Shown one piece after another: positions 26,530-34,295 of a stretch of 37,350 nt of DNA. Within the stretch, counting starts at the first letter, position 1; each line of letters opens with the position of its first letter. Source of the DNA: Rhodospirillales bacterium. GTDB lineage: Bacteria > Pseudomonadota > Alphaproteobacteria > Rhodospirillales > 2-12-FULL-67-15. Location: positions 1 to 37,350 of the forward strand of contig SHWG01000004.1 in assembly GCA_009693905.1 (NCBI GenBank), given 5' to 3'. The notes under the pieces are model-generated. The model did not search any database. It was not told the DNA's origin and worked only from the letters and a program-made list of their open reading frames with translations. Position numbers and translations under genes: made by a program.

Positions 26530-27181
26530 AGCGGGGAATGCGCGGTTCGTTCTTGGCCGCGGCTATCCATTCTTGCACCGCGGGCCAGGCCCAAATCGCA
26601 TCGCAGTACGCCTGGGCACTTGCGGGCAGCGGCACCCGGTAGGTGCGGAAGCGGCCGACGACCGGCGCGAACATGGCGTCGGCGATGGAGAACTCGCCGA
26701 ACAAAAACGGCCCGGCTTGACCGAAGCGGCGGCAATCGTCCCACAGGGCCCAGATCCGCTCGATGTCGGCCCAAACCTCGGCCGGTAGGTTCGATTTGTC
26801 GCGCGGCCGGGTCGAGCGACCGTGCAAATTCATGTTAAGGGTCGCGCGCAAGGGCCCGAAGCCGGCGTGCATCTCGGTCGCGACCGCGCGGGCGTGCGCG
26901 CGCTGGGCGCGATCTTCGGGCCAGAGCATCGCCCTGGGGAACAGCTCGGCCAGATATTCGCAGATGGCGAGGGATTCCCATATTTTGACCGCGCCATGCT
27001 CGATCACCGGAACCTTGCCGGTCGGCGAATGGGCCCCGATCAAGGCGGCCTTGTTGGGATCGTCCAGGTGAATCAGGACTTCCCGGAAAGGCGCGCCAGT
27101 CCGTTTGAGCGCGAGCCACGGCCGCCACGACCAGGACGAATAATTTTTGTTGCCGATGACGAGGGTGAGCGCGTTCGCCAC
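26507..27181 (-). CDS. Glutathione S-transferase family protein
   Basis: A 224-residue cytoplasmic protein. The thioredoxin-like N-domain has NKNYSSWSWRPWLAL (11-25), where S15/S16 take the catalytic place, GKVPVIE (cis-Pro) and WESLAICEYLAEL (glutathione gamma-glutamyl contact). The all-helical C-domain contains FGEFSIADAMFAPVV, the N-cap/hydrophobic staple region. The substrate is unknown. It starts 9 bases after the rhodanese gene and overlaps exoD, so it belongs to that operon. Confidence 0.92.
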   Translation of the reverse strand: MANALTLVIGNKNYSSWSWRPWLALKRTGAPFREVLIHLDDPNKAALIGAHSPTGKVPVIEHGAVKIWESLAICEYLAELFPRAMLWPEDRAQRAHARAVATEMHAGFGPLRATLNMNLHGRSTRPRDKSNLPAEVWADIERIWALWDDCRRFGQAGPFLFGEFSIADAMFAPVVGRFRTYRVPLPASAQAYCDAIWAWPAVQEWIAAAKNEPRIPRYDAFLAA

Positions 27182-27190
27182 GGTTAACCG

Positions 27191-28210
27191 CTATTTCGCC
27201 GCCGGCGCGCGGGTTTTCGCCGCCGCCAGATCCCCTTCCAACTGCTCGATGCGCCGCTGCATGCCGGCGAGCCGGCCGTTGAGCGCGCCGACGTTGAAGA
27301 AAGTCTCGTTTTTGACCGGAGCGGAGAGCTTGGCCGCGTAACCGAGCCAGGAGGATTCGTAGACCTTCACATTCTCGAATCCGAGATCTTCGAGCACCGC
27401 CGCCGTTTGCGCGGCGCGCACGCCGCTCTGGCAATAGACCACCGTTTCCTTCTTGGGATCGAGCTTGGCGTAGAGCGCCTTCAGCGCGTCGCGGTCCTTG
27501 AGATCCATCCCCGCGTTGTCTTTGACCTGTTTCCGGGCAAGCTTCTGCGGCGTTTCCGGATCCTTCCAATTCTGTTCGTAGGGCACGTTGATCGCGCCGG
27601 GAATGTGCCCGCCGCGGATGGCGCGGATGTCGTCGCCCGAGAATTCCTTGGGCGTGCGCGCATCCACGATCTGGACATCGGCGCGGCCGACCGCTTTCAC
27701 CATCTCGTCGGTGGTGACGAAATTCGACGTATCGACCTTGAGGGAGAGCTTGACCGGCGTCGGTGTAGGTGGGGTCTTGGACACCTGACCGCCCCCGGCG
27801 ACCCAGTCCTCGATGCCCGCGTGATAGATGTACGCTTTGCGCCCGCCGATGAAACGGATCGCGTATTGCGCGTACGCCATGTACGGATTGCCGGTGGAGC
27901 CGTAAACGACGATCTCGCGCGCCGGATCGACGCCCGCCTCGCCGAGGATTTTCTCGATGGCGGAAACCGGGATGAAATCCTCGCGGTTGGGATCGCGGAG
28001 CGTCCTGGCCACGTCGCCGACGTTGACCGCGCCCGGAATGTGGCCTTTCAGGTATTCGGTCTCGTCGCGCACGTCCCAGAGAATGGCCCCGCGCTTCTGG
28101 GCCACCTGGACGAACGTCCGATCCACGTTGTTGGGTTCGGTCGCGGCCCGCGCCGGCCCGGCGGCGAGCAACGCCAGCGCCGCGATAACGATGATCCTTC
28201 CCACAGACAT
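27191..28210 (-). CDS. Exported two-domain rhodanese-like sulfurtransferase
   Basis: ATG at 28210 gives MSVGRIIVIAALALLAAGPARA, a clear signal peptide (residues 1-22), so the protein acts in the periplasm; the upstream open frame would bury it. Domain 1 (about 30-145) has WDVRDETEYLKGHIPGAVNV but reads YGSTGN (103-108) where a catalytic Cys would be, so it is inactive, as in thiosulfate sulfurtransferases. Domain 2 (about 165-295) has VDARTPKEF, GHIPGAINVPYEQN and the active loop C260-Q-S-G-V-R. Residues about 305-335 look like a short coiled coil. Length 339. First gene of the run leading to GST, exoD and MFS. Confidence 0.92.
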   Translation of the reverse strand: MSVGRIIVIAALALLAAGPARAATEPNNVDRTFVQVAQKRGAILWDVRDETEYLKGHIPGAVNVGDVARTLRDPNREDFIPVSAIEKILGEAGVDPAREIVVYGSTGNPYMAYAQYAIRFIGGRKAYIYHAGIEDWVAGGGQVSKTPPTPTPVKLSLKVDTSNFVTTDEMVKAVGRADVQIVDARTPKEFSGDDIRAIRGGHIPGAINVPYEQNWKDPETPQKLARKQVKDNAGMDLKDRDALKALYAKLDPKKETVVYCQSGVRAAQTAAVLEDLGFENVKVYESSWLGYAAKLSAPVKNETFFNVGALNGRLAGMQRRIEQLEGDLAAAKTRAPAAK

Positions 28211-28367
28211 TTTTCTTCTCCCCGCTTCTGATCGTGAAATTGAAGCCATTGCGGCTGTAAGGCGCGATGCTAACACGGCCGGGGTGTTCCCTGCCAACCG
28301 GGCCTAAGTCACCATCGCTCGCCGCTTCCGTACCCCGCCGGCGACCCTATAGAGTGCTATCCCGCAA

Positions 28368-29849
28368 ATGATTTTCCCAGGTTTTCAGCCACCGAGCACA
28401 CCCATGTCCCGAACATTCTCCCTTTCACCCATTCCTATTTCCCTCGTCGACCGGGCTCGCGGCGCGGTGCCCATAGCCCAAATCACCCCGAAGACGCTCG
28501 CGGCGTGGTTGAAAACGGCGCCGGCGCGCTTGAAGCGTTGGGTTCGCGCCATGAATTTCGAGGCCGATCCCGGCGCGGCGCTGGCGCTGCCGGCCCCCGA
28601 CGGGCGGATCCAGCGCGTGCTCTTTGCCCAAGCGAAAGAACCAAGTCCGTGGGACTACGCCCAACTCCCGGCCAAGCTCCCGCCCGGAACCTACCGCCTG
28701 GAAATCGAACCCGAACAAATCGCCGCCGATGCCGCCGCGCTCGGCTGGGCGTTGGCGGCCTATGACTTCGCCCGCTACCGGCAAGCGAAGAAGAAAGCGG
28801 GCATCGCCGTTCTCGTCTGGCCCAAGGCCACCGATCGCGCCGCCGTGACGCGGGCGGTGGAAGCGACGTTCATGGTCCGCGATCTGGTCAACGCGCCGGC
28901 CAACGACCTCGGCCCTGGCGAACTCGCCCAGGCGGCGCGCGTGCTCGCCCGCCGGCACGGAGCGCGCATGACCGAGATCGTGGGCGAGGCTTTGCTGAAA
29001 AAAGGTTATCCGGCGGTCCACATGGTCGGCCGGGCCGCGTCGCCGGCGCGCGCGCCGAGATTGATCGATCTCGTCTGGGGCCGCGCCGGAGCGCCCCGGA
29101 TCACGCTGGTCGGCAAGGGGGTCTGTTTCGATTCCGGCGGGCTCGATCTCAAGCCTTCGTCCAACATGAAGCTGATGAAAAAAGACATGGGCGGCGCCGC
29201 GCACGCGCTCGGGCTCGCCCACATGGTGATGGCGGCGAAACTCGATGTTCGGTTGCGCGTTCTGATCCCGGCGGTCGAAAACAGCGTTTCGAGCGAGGCG
29301 ATGCGGCCGCTCGACGTAGTGCGGACGCGCAAAGGCTTGACCGTCGAAATCGGCAACACCGACGCCGAGGGGCGCGTGATTCTCGCCGACACGCTCACCG
29401 AGGCGGCGCGCGAGGCGCCTGCGCTGATCGTGGACTTCGCGACTTTGACCGGCGCGGCGCGCATCGCGCTCGGGACGGAATTGCCGGCGCTCTTCTGCAA
29501 CGACGAGCCCACCGCCGAAGCGTTGCTGGCGGCGAGCAAGACCGCCGCGGATCCGCTTTGGCGTCTGCCTCTCTGGGCTCCTTACGGCAAGCACATCGAG
29601 GGCCATACCGCCGATCTCACCAATGCGCCCGAAAGCGCCCACGCGGGCGCGATCACGGCGGCGTTGTTCCTGGAACGCTTCGTCAAACCGTCGATTCCCT
29701 GGGTTCACCTCGACCTGATGGCCTGGAACACGTCTTCTCGCCCCGGCCGGCCCGAGGGGGGCGAGGCGATGGGATTGCGCGCCGTCTTCGCGTTGCTCGT
29801 GGATCGTTTTGGCCCCGGATCGCGGGCGAAACAGAAGCGAATAAAATAG
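28368..29849 (+). CDS. M17 leucyl aminopeptidase family protein
   Basis: Two-metal cytoplasmic aminopeptidase. 493 residues from ATG 28368; ATG 28404 (481 residues, MSRTFSLSP) is equally possible because neither has a good Shine-Dalgarno. All metal and catalytic residues are present: K250 and D255 in VGKGVCFDSGGLDLKP, K262, D273 in KKDMGGAA, and N330-T-D332-A-E334-G-R336, the family signature. The N-terminal domain is divergent from PepA, closer to the short PepB-like branch. It is divergent from the rhodanese gene with 157 bases between starts. A 121-base gap follows. Confidence 0.95.
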   Translation: MIFPGFQPPSTPMSRTFSLSPIPISLVDRARGAVPIAQITPKTLAAWLKTAPARLKRWVRAMNFEADPGAALALPAPDGRIQRVLFAQAKEPSPWDYAQLPAKLPPGTYRLEIEPEQIAADAAALGWALAAYDFARYRQAKKKAGIAVLVWPKATDRAAVTRAVEATFMVRDLVNAPANDLGPGELAQAARVLARRHGARMTEIVGEALLKKGYPAVHMVGRAASPARAPRLIDLVWGRAGAPRITLVGKGVCFDSGGLDLKPSSNMKLMKKDMGGAAHALGLAHMVMAAKLDVRLRVLIPAVENSVSSEAMRPLDVVRTRKGLTVEIGNTDAEGRVILADTLTEAAREAPALIVDFATLTGAARIALGTELPALFCNDEPTAEALLAASKTAADPLWRLPLWAPYGKHIEGHTADLTNAPESAHAGAITAALFLERFVKPSIPWVHLDLMAWNTSSRPGRPEGGEAMGLRAVFALLVDRFGPGSRAKQKRIK

Positions 29850-29970
29850 GTTCCGATATGGGTCTGTTCCGCAAATTCTGTTGCGGGTTCAGATGTTTCC
29901 CGATAGAAAGTTTTGAGTGCGGAACGATTTTGCGAGGCCTCGCCAACGGCTTCGGTGAACAGGGGATCGG

Positions 29971-30318
29971 ATGCCGGTCCAACTCGACGAGCTTCAGGCG
30001 CTCGATATCTGGCGGCGCGCGCTCAGCGCGAGCGTCCGTCTCGCGACGCCGGACCTATCGGCCCGTCAGATGTCCATCCTGCTGACCGTCTATCTCACCG
30101 CCCCTCCGCACACGGTGCGCGGGCTCGCCCAAACCATCAATATCTCCAAGCCCGCGGTCACCCGGGCCATCGACCGCTTGACCGAGACCGAGTTCGTCCG
30201 GCGCAAGGTCGACGATCAGGATCGCCGCAGCGTGCTGGTGCAGCGCACGGTGCGCGGATCCGTCTTCCTGCGCGAATTCGGCGAGTTGATCGTCGGCGCC
30301 GGCCGGGAAGTTTTCTAA
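29971..30318 (+). CDS. Short MarR-like HTH regulator
   Basis: A 115-residue winged-helix protein. ARQMSILLTVYL, VRGLAQTINISKPAVTRAIDRLTETEFVRRKVDDQDRRSVLV is the MarR recognition helix and wing. The N- and C-terminal dimerisation helices are shorter than in usual 140-150-residue members. A good Shine-Dalgarno (AGGGGA at 29961-29966) precedes the ATG. It converges on the NDUFA9-like gene with only 7 bases between stops. No obvious target promoter or ligand. The 121 bases upstream contain no other convincing gene. Confidence 0.85.
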   Translation: MPVQLDELQALDIWRRALSASVRLATPDLSARQMSILLTVYLTAPPHTVRGLAQTINISKPAVTRAIDRLTETEFVRRKVDDQDRRSVLVQRTVRGSVFLREFGELIVGAGREVF

Positions 30319-30325
30319 GCGCCGG

Positions 30326-31339
30326 TCAGATCGCCGCCGACGAACGGCGGGTCGGCGGGCGAAAGCGCGCGAGATAGCCGGGCACCACCGCCTCGGCGGG
30401 CGTCGGCGCTAGCCCGAGCGCCGCGAGGCCGGGCAACGTGCCGCCGGCGACATTGTCCGTCATCAACATCCGCACCTGATCGGGCGTGAGCAGTGGCTTC
30501 GGCAGCCATTGCAAAACCATCGCCTCGAGTTCGGCCAGCCAGAAAGGCAGCGGGACCAGAAGCCGGCGACGCCCGGCGGCCTTGAGCGTCAGCGTCATGA
30601 TCTCCTTGAAGCTATAGGCGCGCGGCCCGGCGAGATCGAAGGTCCGCCCTTCGGTATCCGGGCGCTTCAGGCACGCCATCACCGCGTCCGCCACGTCGCC
30701 GACGAAGACCGGCTGGAGCTTCGGCCCGCCCGCGCCGAAAAAATCGAGCGTGAAGGGCAGCCCGCCTTGGCTGCGGCGAAAGGACGGAAACGTCGGCGCG
30801 CCGATCACCGGAAGCACCGGCGAAAAGCGCGCCATCGCGGCGAACCGGTTGAAAAAATCGTCCTCGGGCCCGAAGACCACGCTCGGGCGCAGAATCGCGG
30901 CCCAAGGGAACGCCGCGCGGACGCGCGATTCTCCGTCCGCCTTGCTCCGGGCATAGCTTGATACCGAATTGGCGTCCGCGCCGAGGGCGGAGACATGCAC
31001 GAGCCGACCCACGCCGGCCGCCCGGGCGGCGCGGGCGACGTTCTCCGCGCTTTCGGCGTGGACGCGCGCGAACGTGCGCCGGCCGCGCTCGAACAGAATG
31101 CCGACCAGATTGACCGCGGCGGAAGCGCCGGCAAGGGCGCGCTCGACCGTCACCGCGTTGGTGACGTCCGCCGCCCACGGCACGATATGGCCGACGTCGC
31201 CGAGCGGCTTCAAGAACATGGCCCGCTCCGGATCGCGTCCGGCGACGCGGACGACGGCGCCTTCCTGGGCGAGCCGCTGGACCACATGCCGACCGAGGAA
31301 TCCCGCCCCCCCGAAAACCGTCACGACTTCGCGGCGCAT
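30326..31339 (-). CDS. NAD(P)-binding SDR, NDUFA9-like (complex I accessory type)
   Basis: A 337-residue atypical short-chain dehydrogenase. ATG at 31339 gives MRREVVTVFGGAGFLGRHVV, with the Rossmann glycines GGAGFLG at 10-16; the long open frame upstream would cross the tRNA gene and is rejected. Also seen: VRVAGRDPER, AAVNLVGILFERG, RLVHVSALGADANSVSSYARSKADGE (Tyr-x3-Lys) and ILRPSVVFGPEDDFFNRFA. This series is characteristic of the NDUFA9 homologues that accompany respiratory complex I in alphaproteobacteria. No nuo gene is in the window, so an accessory complex I role is inference from family. Confidence 0.88.
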   Translation of the reverse strand: MRREVVTVFGGAGFLGRHVVQRLAQEGAVVRVAGRDPERAMFLKPLGDVGHIVPWAADVTNAVTVERALAGASAAVNLVGILFERGRRTFARVHAESAENVARAARAAGVGRLVHVSALGADANSVSSYARSKADGESRVRAAFPWAAILRPSVVFGPEDDFFNRFAAMARFSPVLPVIGAPTFPSFRRSQGGLPFTLDFFGAGGPKLQPVFVGDVADAVMACLKRPDTEGRTFDLAGPRAYSFKEIMTLTLKAAGRRRLLVPLPFWLAELEAMVLQWLPKPLLTPDQVRMLMTDNVAGGTLPGLAALGLAPTPAEAVVPGYLARFRPPTRRSSAAI

Positions 31340-31443
31340 GCTCCAAGCCCTCTCCGTGGCGACCCCCGCCTTCAAATCCGCGGCTCGCATTTTGCCACAG
31401 GGACCGTCCGCGGACCATCCCCGGGCATTCCCGGCAATCTCGG

Positions 31444-31472
31444 TTGACAGAGAGCCCCCCCTCGGATTAACG
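31444..31472 (+). promoter_or_regulatory. Putative tRNA-Leu / rnd promoter
   Basis: A perfect -35 TTGACA (31444-31449) is followed after 15-17 bp by a poor -10 (GGATTAACG). It is 77 bases upstream of the tRNA. A good -35 with a weak -10 is common for alphaproteobacterial stable-RNA promoters. A GC-rich tract (CCCCCC then GGGGGC) follows, and the rest of the 187-base gap to the SDR gene shows nothing else. Confidence 0.4.
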
Positions 31473-31526
31473 ACGGGGGCCTTTGGGGCGGTTTCCGTGC
31501 CGGATGCCCCTTGTTTTGCGCCCGAT

Positions 31527-31613
31527 GCCCAGGTGGCGGAATTGGTAGACGCGCAGGTTTCAGGTACCTGTGGCCGCAAGGTCGTGGAAGTTCGAGTCTT
31601 CTCTTGGGCACCA
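31527..31613 (+). tRNA. tRNA-Leu (anticodon CAG)
   Basis: Class II tRNA of 87 bases with encoded CCA. Acceptor GCCCAGG pairs with CTTGGGC (31603-31609), followed by A and CCA (31611-31613). The D-loop segment TGGCGGAATTGGTAGACGC is typical of tRNA-Leu. The anticodon stem CAGGT/ACCTG encloses the loop TTCAGGT with CAG at 31561-31563. A short variable arm follows and the T-arm has GTTCGAGTC. It reads CUG codons. The flanks CCCGAT and ATCGGG are complementary (see finding). Confidence 0.97.
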
Positions 31614-31654
31614 TCGGGGGTACAATCGGGTCCCCTATCAGGAGCATCGCACCC

Positions 31655-32284
31655 GTGAAAACCAAGAAACCTGCCGTCGAGGTTCACCGCGGCGATTTGC
31701 CTAAGGGGTTGGATTTCGGCCGTGCCGTCGCCGTGGATTCCGAATCGCAAGGGCTGCATCCGCATCGCGACCGGCTGTGCATGGTTCAGCTATCGGCGGG
31801 CGACGGCACCGCGCATCTTGTCCACTTTCCCGAGCCCGACTTCGCCGCCCCCAACCTGAAAGCGGTGCTGGCGGACAAACGGGTCACCAAGATATTCCAC
31901 TACGCCCGCTTCGACATCGGCATCATCCGCCAGTATCTCGGCGTCATGCCGACGCCGATCTATTGCACCAAGATCGCGTCCAGGCTCGTGCGCACCTACA
32001 CCGACCGCCACGGCCTCAAGGATCTGTGCAAGGAACTGCTCGGCATCGAACTCAGCAAAGAGCAGCAATTGTCCGACTGGGCGGCGGAGAAGCTCAGTCC
32101 GGCGCAGGTTCATTACGCCGCCGCCGATGTACTCCATCTCCATGCGTTGAAGGAGAAGCTGGACGCCATGCTCGCGCGCGAGGATCGGGCCCGGCTGGCC
32201 GAATCCTGTTTTACCTTCCTTCCCGTTCGGGCCGAACTCGATCGCGCCGGGTTCGAAGCCGAAGACCTCTTCGCCCACATCTAG
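31655..32284 (+). CDS. rnd: Ribonuclease D-like 3'-5' exonuclease
   Basis: A DEDDy-type exonuclease that trims tRNA and other RNA 3' ends. GTG start at 31655, with AGGAG at 31640-31644 ten bases before it; a longer open frame runs back through the tRNA and is rejected. Motifs: ExoI VDSES (D28, E30), ExoII FHYARFDIGI (D87) and ExoIII HYAAADVLHL (Y154, D158). At 209 residues it is the short form without C-terminal HRDC domains, common in alphaproteobacteria. It lies 41 bases after tRNA-Leu and is probably read from the same promoter. Confidence 0.93.
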   Translation: MKTKKPAVEVHRGDLPKGLDFGRAVAVDSESQGLHPHRDRLCMVQLSAGDGTAHLVHFPEPDFAAPNLKAVLADKRVTKIFHYARFDIGIIRQYLGVMPTPIYCTKIASRLVRTYTDRHGLKDLCKELLGIELSKEQQLSDWAAEKLSPAQVHYAAADVLHLHALKEKLDAMLAREDRARLAESCFTFLPVRAELDRAGFEAEDLFAHI

Positions 32285-32353
32285 GGCCGAACCGTAGACC
32301 CCCTTGTTTCAGCGGGGAACAGGTCACTTGTGGCCCGTTTTCCGCATCTTTCA

Positions 32354-32382
32354 TTGACGAATCATAGGGTTAAGGGCATACT
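32354..32382 (+). promoter_or_regulatory. Promoter for the kdsD-lpt-rpoN operon
   Basis: TTGACG (32354-32359) and CATACT (32377-32382) with a 17-bp spacer match the sigma70 consensus at 5/6 and 4/6. This is the best promoter-like sequence in the 290-base gap between rnd and kdsD and would give a leader of about 185 bases. Confidence 0.5.
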
Positions 32383-32448
32383 TGGCGCTCAAGCTCCGGA
32401 TTATCGGGGTTGCCGGGCGTTCTGGCCCAACCATTGCGTTACGGCTTC

Positions 32449-32527
32449 CCCTCGGAGGCCTGGGCCGAGGGTCCAGGACAAGGCTCCGGCGGAAGAAGGC
32501 ACGGGCGCCAACCGGGACCGATCCCGG
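32449..32527 (+). other. Two stable hairpins in the kdsD leader
   Basis: Hairpin 1 is CCCTCGG/CCGAGGG (32449-32455 with 32465-32471, 9-base loop). Hairpin 2 is CCGGGA/TCCCGG (32512-32527, loop CCGA). Neither is followed by a U-run, so they are not clear terminators. They do not match a riboswitch I recognise. The rest of the gap shows no gene. Confidence 0.4.
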
Positions 32528-32574
32528 CTTCCATCGGAAGGAACCGCGACCCAGGATCACGGACAAGATCGCGC

Positions 32575-33570
32575 ATGGGAACCAGCAAGGCCAAGATCTC
32601 GTCGAATGTCGAACGCGACCCCGGCGTCAAAACCGCCCGGCGCGTGCTCGCGCTTGAAGCGGATGCGCTGCGCGCGCTCGCCGACAGCCTGGGGCCCAGC
32701 TTCGTCGCCGCGCTTGATGCGCTCGTCACCGTCGCCGGCCGCGTGATCGTCTCCGGCATGGGCAAGAGCGGCCATGTCGCGCGCAAGATCGCGGCGACAT
32801 TCGCTTCCACCGGCACGCCGGCGCTGTTTGTCCACCCGGCCGAAGCGAGCCATGGCGATCTCGGCATGGTGACCGAAAAAGACGCCGTGTTGGCGCTCTC
32901 TAATTCGGGCGAAACGGCCGAGCTTGCCGACCTTGTCGCCTACGCCAAGCGTTTCGCCATACCGTTGATCGCGATGACATCGGACCCCGCGAGCGCGCTC
33001 GCCCGCGCCGCCTCCGTCGCCTTGATCTGTCCCGTTGCCGAGGAAGCCTGCCCAATGGGTCTCGCGCCGACGACCTCGACCACGGTGATGCTCGCGCTCG
33101 GCGATGCGCTCGCGGTTTCGCTCCTGGAACGCAAGGGGTTTTCGACCGACGATTTTCGCGTTCTCCACCCCGGCGGCAAGCTTGGACGCCGGCTGCTCCG
33201 CGTGACCGACATCATGCACTCCGGCGCGCGCATGCCGCTTCTGCCGCCGGCGACACCGATGATGGACACCATCGTCGAGATGACGGGCAAAAGCCTGGGC
33301 TGCGTCGGCATCGTCGATTCGGATGGCCGCCTGAGCGGGATCATCACCGACGGCGACATCCGCCGTCACATCACGGATGCGAACGTGCTCGGCCGCACCG
33401 CCGGCGAAATCATGAACCGCAACGTCAAGACCGTCCGCGTCGATGCGCTCGCGAGCGAGGCGCTTCAGATCATGAACGCCAAATCGATCACCGCTTTGTT
33501 CGTGGTCGAGGATGGCCGGCCAGTCGGGATTCTGCATATTCACGACTGCCTGCGCGCGGGCGTGGCTTGA
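32575..33570 (+). CDS. kdsD: Arabinose-5-phosphate isomerase (KdsD/KpsF)
   Basis: Converts ribulose-5-phosphate to arabinose-5-phosphate, the precursor of Kdo for lipid A. 331 residues from ATG 32575; the upstream open frame is not conserved. The SIS domain (about 40-180) has VIVSGMGKSGHVARKIAATFASTGTP, HPAEASHGDLGM and ALSNSGETAEL. SPTTSTT is replaced by LAPTTSTTVMLALGDALAV, normal for the family. Two CBS domains follow (about 205-331), including GIITDGDIRRH and KSITALFVVEDGRPVGILHIHDCLRAGVA. First gene of the LPS-transport operon. Confidence 0.96.
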   Translation: MGTSKAKISSNVERDPGVKTARRVLALEADALRALADSLGPSFVAALDALVTVAGRVIVSGMGKSGHVARKIAATFASTGTPALFVHPAEASHGDLGMVTEKDAVLALSNSGETAELADLVAYAKRFAIPLIAMTSDPASALARAASVALICPVAEEACPMGLAPTTSTTVMLALGDALAVSLLERKGFSTDDFRVLHPGGKLGRRLLRVTDIMHSGARMPLLPPATPMMDTIVEMTGKSLGCVGIVDSDGRLSGIITDGDIRRHITDANVLGRTAGEIMNRNVKTVRVDALASEALQIMNAKSITALFVVEDGRPVGILHIHDCLRAGVA

Positions 33571-33596
33571 AAATCGCATCCGATAGGCTCTAAGTC

Positions 33597-34295
33597 ATGC
33601 TCTCACCTCCCGCAGGCACGGCCTCAATCCCCACCGCCGTTCGGCCCGACGGCGGCGGCGTCGAGGCGCGCGTGCCCGGTCCCGGCCCATTCCGGCGCGT
33701 GGGGTACAGTCGCTTTGTCGCGATTGCGAAGCTCGTGCTCCCGCTAGCGGCGGTGGCTCTGCTCGCGCTGGTGTGGGCGTGGCCGAACTTGCGCGGCACC
33801 GATCTCCGTTTCCGCCTCGGCTTTTCCGACTTCGTGACCCGCGAGACCGCCGGGCCGAGCATAATCAATCCCCGCTACGTCGGCTCCGACAGTCAACAAC
33901 AACCCTACTCCATCACCTCCGATGTCGCGCGCAATTCCGCCAGCGACCGCCTGAAGGTCGACTTGGATGCGCCGAAGGGCGATATCGCCCTCAATGACGG
34001 GACATGGCTCATGCTCGCCGCCGAGACGGGCGTCTATGCCCGCACCGCCAAAATCCTCGATCTTGTCGGCGGCGTCACCCTCTTCCACGACAGCGGCTAC
34101 GAAATTCGCACCGATTCCGCCTCCGTCGATCTCGAGCAAGGCACCGCCCAAGGCACGGACCCTGTGCGCGGCCAGGGCCCGTTCGGCGATCTCCGTTCCG
34201 AAGGCTTCGTCTTGCTCGACAAAGGCAAGATCATCCATTTCACCGGCAAGTCCAAACTGGTGATGTATCCCGGATTCCGGATGAACCCCTCATGA
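33597..34295 (+). CDS. lptC: LPS export periplasmic/bitopic protein LptC
   Basis: Single-pass inner-membrane protein that receives LPS from LptBFG and hands it to LptA. 232 residues. One transmembrane helix (about 40-62, FVAIAKLVLPLAAVALLALVWAW) follows a 35-residue Pro/Gly-rich cytoplasmic tail. The rest is a periplasmic beta-jellyroll with the family pattern NPRYVGSDSQQQPYSITSD. The call rests on this pattern and on position between kdsD and lptA. It overlaps lptA by 4 bases (ATGA at 34292). Confidence 0.9.
   Translation: MLSPPAGTASIPTAVRPDGGGVEARVPGPGPFRRVGYSRFVAIAKLVLPLAAVALLALVWAWPNLRGTDLRFRLGFSDFVTRETAGPSIINPRYVGSDSQQQPYSITSDVARNSASDRLKVDLDAPKGDIALNDGTWLMLAAETGVYARTAKILDLVGGVTLFHDSGYEIRTDSASVDLEQGTAQGTDPVRGQGPFGDLRSEGFVLLDKGKIIHFTGKSKLVMYPGFRMNPS

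Noticed and set aside
28425-29708. 427-codon minus-strand frame opposite the M17 peptidase
   Set aside because: Shadow frame; the plus-strand product has all catalytic residues.
29858-30085. Small Cys-rich ORF starting MGLFRKFCCGF before the MarR-like gene
   Set aside because: It runs into the MarR-like gene in another frame and becomes Arg/Ser-rich; no Shine-Dalgarno.
31511-31654. Long N-terminal extension of RNase D across tRNA-Leu
   Set aside because: It translates the tRNA; GTG 31655 with AGGAG gives the normal RNase D start.
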